This document shows, in pieces, positions 61,201-64,000 of a DNA stretch of 64,000 nt. The notes beneath the pieces were generated by a model. The model was not told where the DNA came from and made no database searches. It saw nothing but the letters and a program-made list of their open reading frames with translations. Within the stretch, counting starts at the first letter, position 1; each line of letters begins with the position of its first letter. The translations under genes were made by a program, and so were the position numbers. Origin of the DNA: Carboxydocella sporoproducens DSM 16521 (GTDB lineage: Bacteria; Bacillota; GCA-003054495; Carboxydocellales; Carboxydocellaceae); contig NZ_FUXM01000004.1 in NCBI RefSeq assembly GCF_900167165.1, forward strand, positions 67,265 to 131,264, written 5' to 3'.

Positions 61201-62664
61201 GTTACTGCTCCAGGCTCTAGTCCAGGTGCCATTGGTGATGGTTCCGGAAGTCAAAGTCGCACCTGTAAAAGTATATACCCCTGCAGAAAAATCTGAGGTC
61301 TGGCTGACTTGAAAATCCACCCTATCAATCCCATAATTGTCCTGACCACTTGCTTGCAATTGGACCACATTGGTCAGGGTAGATAAGTTAGCCGGACTAA
61401 CCATATTCACATTGGTTGGCGCATTGTTATCCACTGTATAAGTAAAATAGCCTGATGTCCCCGTGTTGGTGCCGTCACTGGCCTTCATTCTGACATAGTA
61501 GGTACCTGACAGGGCACGGGCATCCCAGTTAACCTGCCATAAGCCATCCCTGGCAGTGCCGCTGACCCTGGTAGCGCCGCTGATCACGGTCGGCGAAGTA
61601 AAACTTGTGTTACTGGCAACTTCAAAAGTAACAGAAGTAACTCCAACATCATCAGTAGCATTTCCTTTCAGCGTTACCGTCCCCCGCACTGTTGAGCCAT
61701 TATCCGGCTTGCGCATGTTAGCAGTAGGGATATTTGCGGTAGTTTTGGCAGCACTGGTTTTGGGACCGGTAGAAACAATGCTTTGGTTTCCAGCTGCATC
61801 TACAGACAGCACCGCATAGTAATAAGTTTGTCCATCAACCAATGACGCAGAATCAGGATCATTCCAGGTGTTGCTGGTACCGCCAGAGGTGCCGCTGATC
61901 GTCGCAACCGGTGTCAACGAATCTATTATAGTGTTGGTAATGGGATCAGTTGAACGATAAATCTTGAAGGAGCTGATTGAACCAGAGTTATCCGGAGGAT
62001 CGGGAGTTGTCCACCGCAGTGTCATCTGCGAGTTTTTGTATTCAACATCCAGGTCAGTAATTTGGTTGGGCTTCGTGCCGTCAGTTACAACCACCTGTAA
62101 AGACACAGACCCATATCTACCATTGGTAGCTCCACCAGTGATGAGGAAATTGTAGGTTCCCGGTACCGCCACCGTAGGTACATTCAGAATTCCCGGAATA
62201 ACTTCCCAGCCGTTATTATCACTGTCGGTTATATCTGTACTTTTTGTCCTGAAATCCCGGGTCATATTAACATTTTTGCTATTCCAGCCGAATGCTCCAC
62301 CGTTGCTTAAACGCAATTCTACAGGCGTATAAACAGTCCAGGTTTCAGTGCTGCTGGGATTAGCCTGATTTCCGGTAGGAGTAGCTCCAGCCGGATACAC
62401 TACCCCTGCCCCGATTCTGCTTCCCGCTTGAGCGCCACTGACTTTGACGTAGAAAGTTAAAGAAGTGCCTGTGCTGATATTGACCGGACTGCCAAGGGGG
62501 GTAGTAGCACTTGCATTTGTGTATAAGTTTACCGTCAAACCACCGTTGGTGTGACAATTATTACATTGGGCAGTGGTCGCCTGTGTCCACTTTGCTTCTG
62601 CCGGTTCGGTCAGGCAAAGAACTATGAAAAGGTTAATATAGAGAAAAAATCTTTTTATCGACAT
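58204..62664 (-). CDS. giant secreted 18-haem cytochrome c with Fn3/Ig-like domains
   Basis: 1486 residues. Signal peptide (to about 24), a first CNNCH, then about 480 residues of beta modules: a fibronectin III-like domain (KPNQITDLDVEYKNSQMTLR, about 195) and two Ig-like repeats (RGTVTLKGNATDDVGVTSVT; VVQLQASGQDNYGIDRVDF). From about residue 530 there are seventeen further CxxCH sites, making 18. Near the C-terminus CTKGH looks like a lost site. There is no clear membrane anchor, SLH or sorting motif. Cytochromes of this build in Thermincola-type bacteria serve in extracellular electron transfer; that role is inferred. The propeller gene is upstream and resB directly downstream. Confidence 0.88.
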   Translation of the reverse strand: MSIKRFFLYINLFIVLCLTEPAEAKWTQATTAQCNNCHTNGGLTVNLYTNASATTPLGSPVNISTGTSLTFYVKVSGAQAGSRIGAGVVYPAGATPTGNQANPSSTETWTVYTPVELRLSNGGAFGWNSKNVNMTRDFRTKSTDITDSDNNGWEVIPGILNVPTVAVPGTYNFLITGGATNGRYGSVSLQVVVTDGTKPNQITDLDVEYKNSQMTLRWTTPDPPDNSGSISSFKIYRSTDPITNTIIDSLTPVATISGTSGGTSNTWNDPDSASLVDGQTYYYAVLSVDAAGNQSIVSTGPKTSAAKTTANIPTANMRKPDNGSTVRGTVTLKGNATDDVGVTSVTFEVASNTSFTSPTVISGATRVSGTARDGLWQVNWDARALSGTYYVRMKASDGTNTGTSGYFTYTVDNNAPTNVNMVSPANLSTLTNVVQLQASGQDNYGIDRVDFQVSQTSDFSAGVYTFTGATLTSGTITNGTWTRAWSSNMVSNGTWYIRAVFVDKAGNTTYSTAWQYTINNSDTAVPHGTYVSSTKTCAICHSAHAGGSKYLLTSELVNQVCTNCHDGTSAQKAQGFPSTYEHLWDEKDVYCNDCHNPHRNRTDNPPYLLKDTYNSKTTTGVPGDYQLCFNCHQVPFVSGQGYVQSNYDIYQYYRKTSNGGQGTQGVDKGHFVKYSGHTFADGTPIPVGYQLPCTVCHVQHGSNNKILLREQVGTNPNPIVLTSPGMATLSVSEERAFCTGCHNGTTNLYNKNDTTFITWNEYKSLGHTDGSIRCSYCHGGSGTEEEQIRRAAHAPTKGESRGGMDCIWCHNVIQEPMAIGNTADFHHVISNSPNYNQTKNCLQCHVDHDKFRPDLGSGQKRAFNLRTKFDGTSPVAVNTDFINDATGGICLSCHVNAQTKAYNPSKTTRPIGDAAQYNQSKHNYLVYSTFEDSTADNSTKFAANCTKCHNDYDTKGIPYDYQTSAAPFKFGPHVSPNTSILGNLGAVNPVLPLEEDLCYRCHSGSSGKDYYKQIDNSQGAAMSATAQRIQQVFSRTYKHPIAVKRGKHQAVEGSNPGWAPDNGDRHAECQDCHNTHQARQGTSRDGTTFGANGTRDGRQWVDDTISGSLAGTWGVNVTITYSSRGGGNASDKVTYSRTDAPKAQWQICLKCHSDYAWDDGDTSTGNVKRGDTGAKATVPNTSFPFNTTITNTGTGEQPDIGLQFNPGNYAFHPLFEIGLNQPPSNANTNWSSSGFRRASTSTYKGGDGINYPYSNNITPSGLDHTFVDGWGTKSLVTCTDCHASSDDPPDGPHGSSQKWILRKAEPRQVTTASNGVKSLNQPGAYYNDAQPFYNSSGGVTDYRKVNNFCVNCHRADVYGDGTGMTAPPNANLSRFNHGFQTSSDNPIGKCMASGNKVLGTIYESPSCLGCHGGREPGGIHGSVMGVGSGGTSQMGKRFTNGANWVGHTLGQTNGSSVSCWTTSTPDSVAACTKGHSGQSQSPNYYY

Positions 62665-62679
62665 AGTCCTCCCCCCGAA

Positions 62680-63594
62680 CTATTTTATCGTGTAAATTAT
62701 AACCCGCTGATTGCCAGCATCAGTCACCACCAGGTGCCCTGAATTATCGGCAGTAAGTCCGGTAGGAAATTTCCACTGGAAATTTCCATCTCCAAATTCA
62801 CCGGTTATTTTCACCTGCCAGTTATCGGTATTTAACACCAACAAATTCGCTGACAAATTGCATAAAATCCAGATGTTGCCGTCAGTTCCCTTAACCAGGG
62901 CCCTGGGGCCAGCAGGCTGGTTTTCTGCCGGACTGTCCCAGACCAAAAAGGGCTTATCCTTTTTCCAAACACTCAAGCGGTTATTCAGGGTATCAGCCAC
63001 CAAAAAACCGTCTTCTACCGGCAATACTCCATTAGGATAAGCGAAACCATTTATTGTCACAGTCCTCTGACCAGAGCCATACCTGACCAGTAACTTGCCG
63101 TTCCAATCAAAACAAAGAATACTATGCCCGCCGGCATCTGCTACCCAGATTTTGTTATCCTTGATCGCTATACCTGCAGGGCCTGATAATACCCCTTTTC
63201 CGAAGGAGCGCAATAATTTTCCTTCTTCATTAAAAACGTAAACTTGCTTGAGCCAGTTGTCACTAACAATCAGCTGTTCATCTGTCCAGGCCAACCCTAC
63301 GGGATATTTTAAAATATTTTCACCTATCTCTTTTATAACTTTCCCGCCAAAATCATAAACTTGTATTTTGCCCTGTTTGGTAGCTACATATATTTTGTTC
63401 CCGACCAAAATCGCATTTTGGGGGGTATTTTTATTGGTATAAATGATTAAATTCAGTTTTAAAAACTGGTTTTTATCATCTATAATCGTTAATTGCCGTG
63501 GAGATTGTTTTAAAAAAAACCAGTATATAATCCCTCCGAATAATAAAGAAAATAAAAATATCAGGATAACCAGGTGCCTGTATTTCAGCTTCAT
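62680..63594 (-). CDS. NHL-repeat/six-bladed beta-propeller protein, membrane anchored
   Basis: 304 residues. One N-terminal membrane helix (about 9-26), then about six repeats of roughly 42 residues with the NHL pattern (YPVGLAWTDEQLIVSDNWLKQVYVFNEEG-like, GPAGIAIKDNKIWVADAGGH, FPTGLTADNSGHLVVTDAGN QRV). Such propellers act as binding scaffolds; no catalytic motif is seen. ATG 63594 follows GAGGTG. It is the first gene of the operon with the 18-haem cytochrome (15 nt apart), suggesting that it docks the cytochrome or another surface protein. Confidence 0.82.
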   Translation of the reverse strand: MKLKYRHLVILIFLFSLLFGGIIYWFFLKQSPRQLTIIDDKNQFLKLNLIIYTNKNTPQNAILVGNKIYVATKQGKIQVYDFGGKVIKEIGENILKYPVGLAWTDEQLIVSDNWLKQVYVFNEEGKLLRSFGKGVLSGPAGIAIKDNKIWVADAGGHSILCFDWNGKLLVRYGSGQRTVTINGFAYPNGVLPVEDGFLVADTLNNRLSVWKKDKPFLVWDSPAENQPAGPRALVKGTDGNIWILCNLSANLLVLNTDNWQVKITGEFGDGNFQWKFPTGLTADNSGHLVVTDAGNQRVIIYTIK

Positions 63595-63693
63595 TGATAA
63601 TTCACCTCAGTTATATTATTCTTTTTTTTTTATGATTATCCTTCAATTAGTTTTAAATAAAAACAAGAACAAATTCGCCCTTCGGGCGACTTA

Positions 63694-63722
63694 AAAGAGT
63701 AAGCCGCAAAGCTTACTCTTTT
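63694..63722 (-). terminator. terminator of the zinc-ribbon gene
   Basis: Minus-strand AAAAGAGTAAGC-TTTGCG-GCTTACTCTTTT; it contains the TAA stop of the gene. Confidence 0.8.
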
Positions 63723-63976
63723 TCCCCTTTATAAACCATGCCTCCAGGACAATAAGGACATTCCAAAATTGGCATTCCTGGTGAGCCCAAGTTATCCAAT
63801 TTGTCCATAGCTTTCATCTCATCTACGATAAATGCTGGCACTTCCTCTTTATACCCACATTTCTGACAATGATAATTGTAATAGGTTTCCTTCTTCTGTC
63901 CTTCGAAGGGAAGCTCCCAGTCCAGCAGTAGATCTTCTATCTCGGCCATTTCGTTTTTTCTTTTCTTTTTCTTCAA
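63713..63976 (-). CDS. small zinc-ribbon-like protein
   Basis: Up to 87 residues. Two CxxC pairs, HCQKCGYKEEVP and LECPYCPGGMVY, about 38 residues apart, predict a zinc ribbon. The start is uncertain: a TTG at 63976 gives a Lys-rich N-terminus (KKKKRK), and ATG 63949 gives MAEIEDLLLDW, with no convincing ribosome site at either. It lies at the window edge upstream of the propeller/cytochrome operon. Function unknown. Confidence 0.55.
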   Translation of the reverse strand: MKKKKRKNEMAEIEDLLLDWELPFEGQKKETYYNYHCQKCGYKEEVPAFIVDEMKAMDKLDNLGSPGMPILECPYCPGGMVYKGEKE

Positions 63977-64000
63977 AGTAAATCACACCATCCTTCTCAA

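Overview
The window (about 50% G+C) reads as the chromosome of an anaerobic, probably thermophilic Gram-positive bacterium of the Clostridia (Peptococcaceae- or Carboxydocella/Thermincola-like, by gene content only). Pointers are a Ser T-box and a glycine riboswitch, strong AGGAGG ribosome sites, sigma-A promoters, a Sec-containing formate dehydrogenase with HymA/HymB-type subunits, S-layer (SLH) domains, System II (ResB/ResC) cytochrome c maturation and an unusually large set of multihaem cytochromes c.

Layout. 1-2.9 kb: the 3' part of a SNF2 helicase gene and an enoyl-CoA hydratase-family gene. 2.9-17.5 kb: an AT-rich accessory (defence) island on the minus strand. It holds a three-gene unit with a SecB-like chaperone and a PD-(D/E)XK-like nuclease, a tight four-gene operon (DUF499 ATPase, small accessory protein, DUF1156 DNA methylase, PLD-SNF2 helicase) of the helicase-methylase-ATPase/DISARM-like kind, an AIPR abortive-infection protein and a divergent XRE regulator with a perfect palindrome between them. 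17.5-18.6 kb: five minus-strand tRNAs around tadA. 18.6-27 kb: an MFS transporter, serS, a histidine phosphatase, serA and a class V aminotransferase behind one leader containing a tandem glycine riboswitch followed by a Ser-specific T-box, then pdxST.

27-30.3 kb (minus) and 43-46.3 kb (plus) are two paralogous operons. Each encodes two tiny CxCGK...KCRHCKR zinc-finger proteins, small two-helix membrane proteins, a 7-haem cytochrome, a cytochrome b, a 37-residue membrane protein and a 6-haem NapC/NirT-like cytochrome. Between their first genes lie four copies of a tandem 11-nt repeat (AGYCCNGAGRC) that runs into an inverted repeat. I regard this as the best candidate for an undescribed regulatory system: RNA-binding mini-proteins controlling attenuation of cytochrome operons.

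30.5-31.8 kb: fourteen tRNA genes. 31.9-36.4 kb: a UPF0489-like protein, nadE and an AgcS symporter. 36.4-42.9 kb: a formate dehydrogenase operon (selenocysteine FdhA with a SECIS matching E. coli fdhF in loop and spacing, an FdhA-like ferredoxin subunit, NuoF- and NuoE-like subunits) and 5-formyl-THF cyclo-ligase. 46.4-48.7 kb: a B12-type radical SAM gene and a frameshifted lipoprotein gene. 49-64 kb (minus): an electron-transfer cluster with a propeller protein, a 1486-residue 18-haem secreted cytochrome, two ResB/ResC pairs, a second B12-type radical SAM protein, a secreted Ig-like protein and an SLH-bearing degenerate subtilase. Together these suggest formate oxidation feeding a membrane and extracellular cytochrome network.
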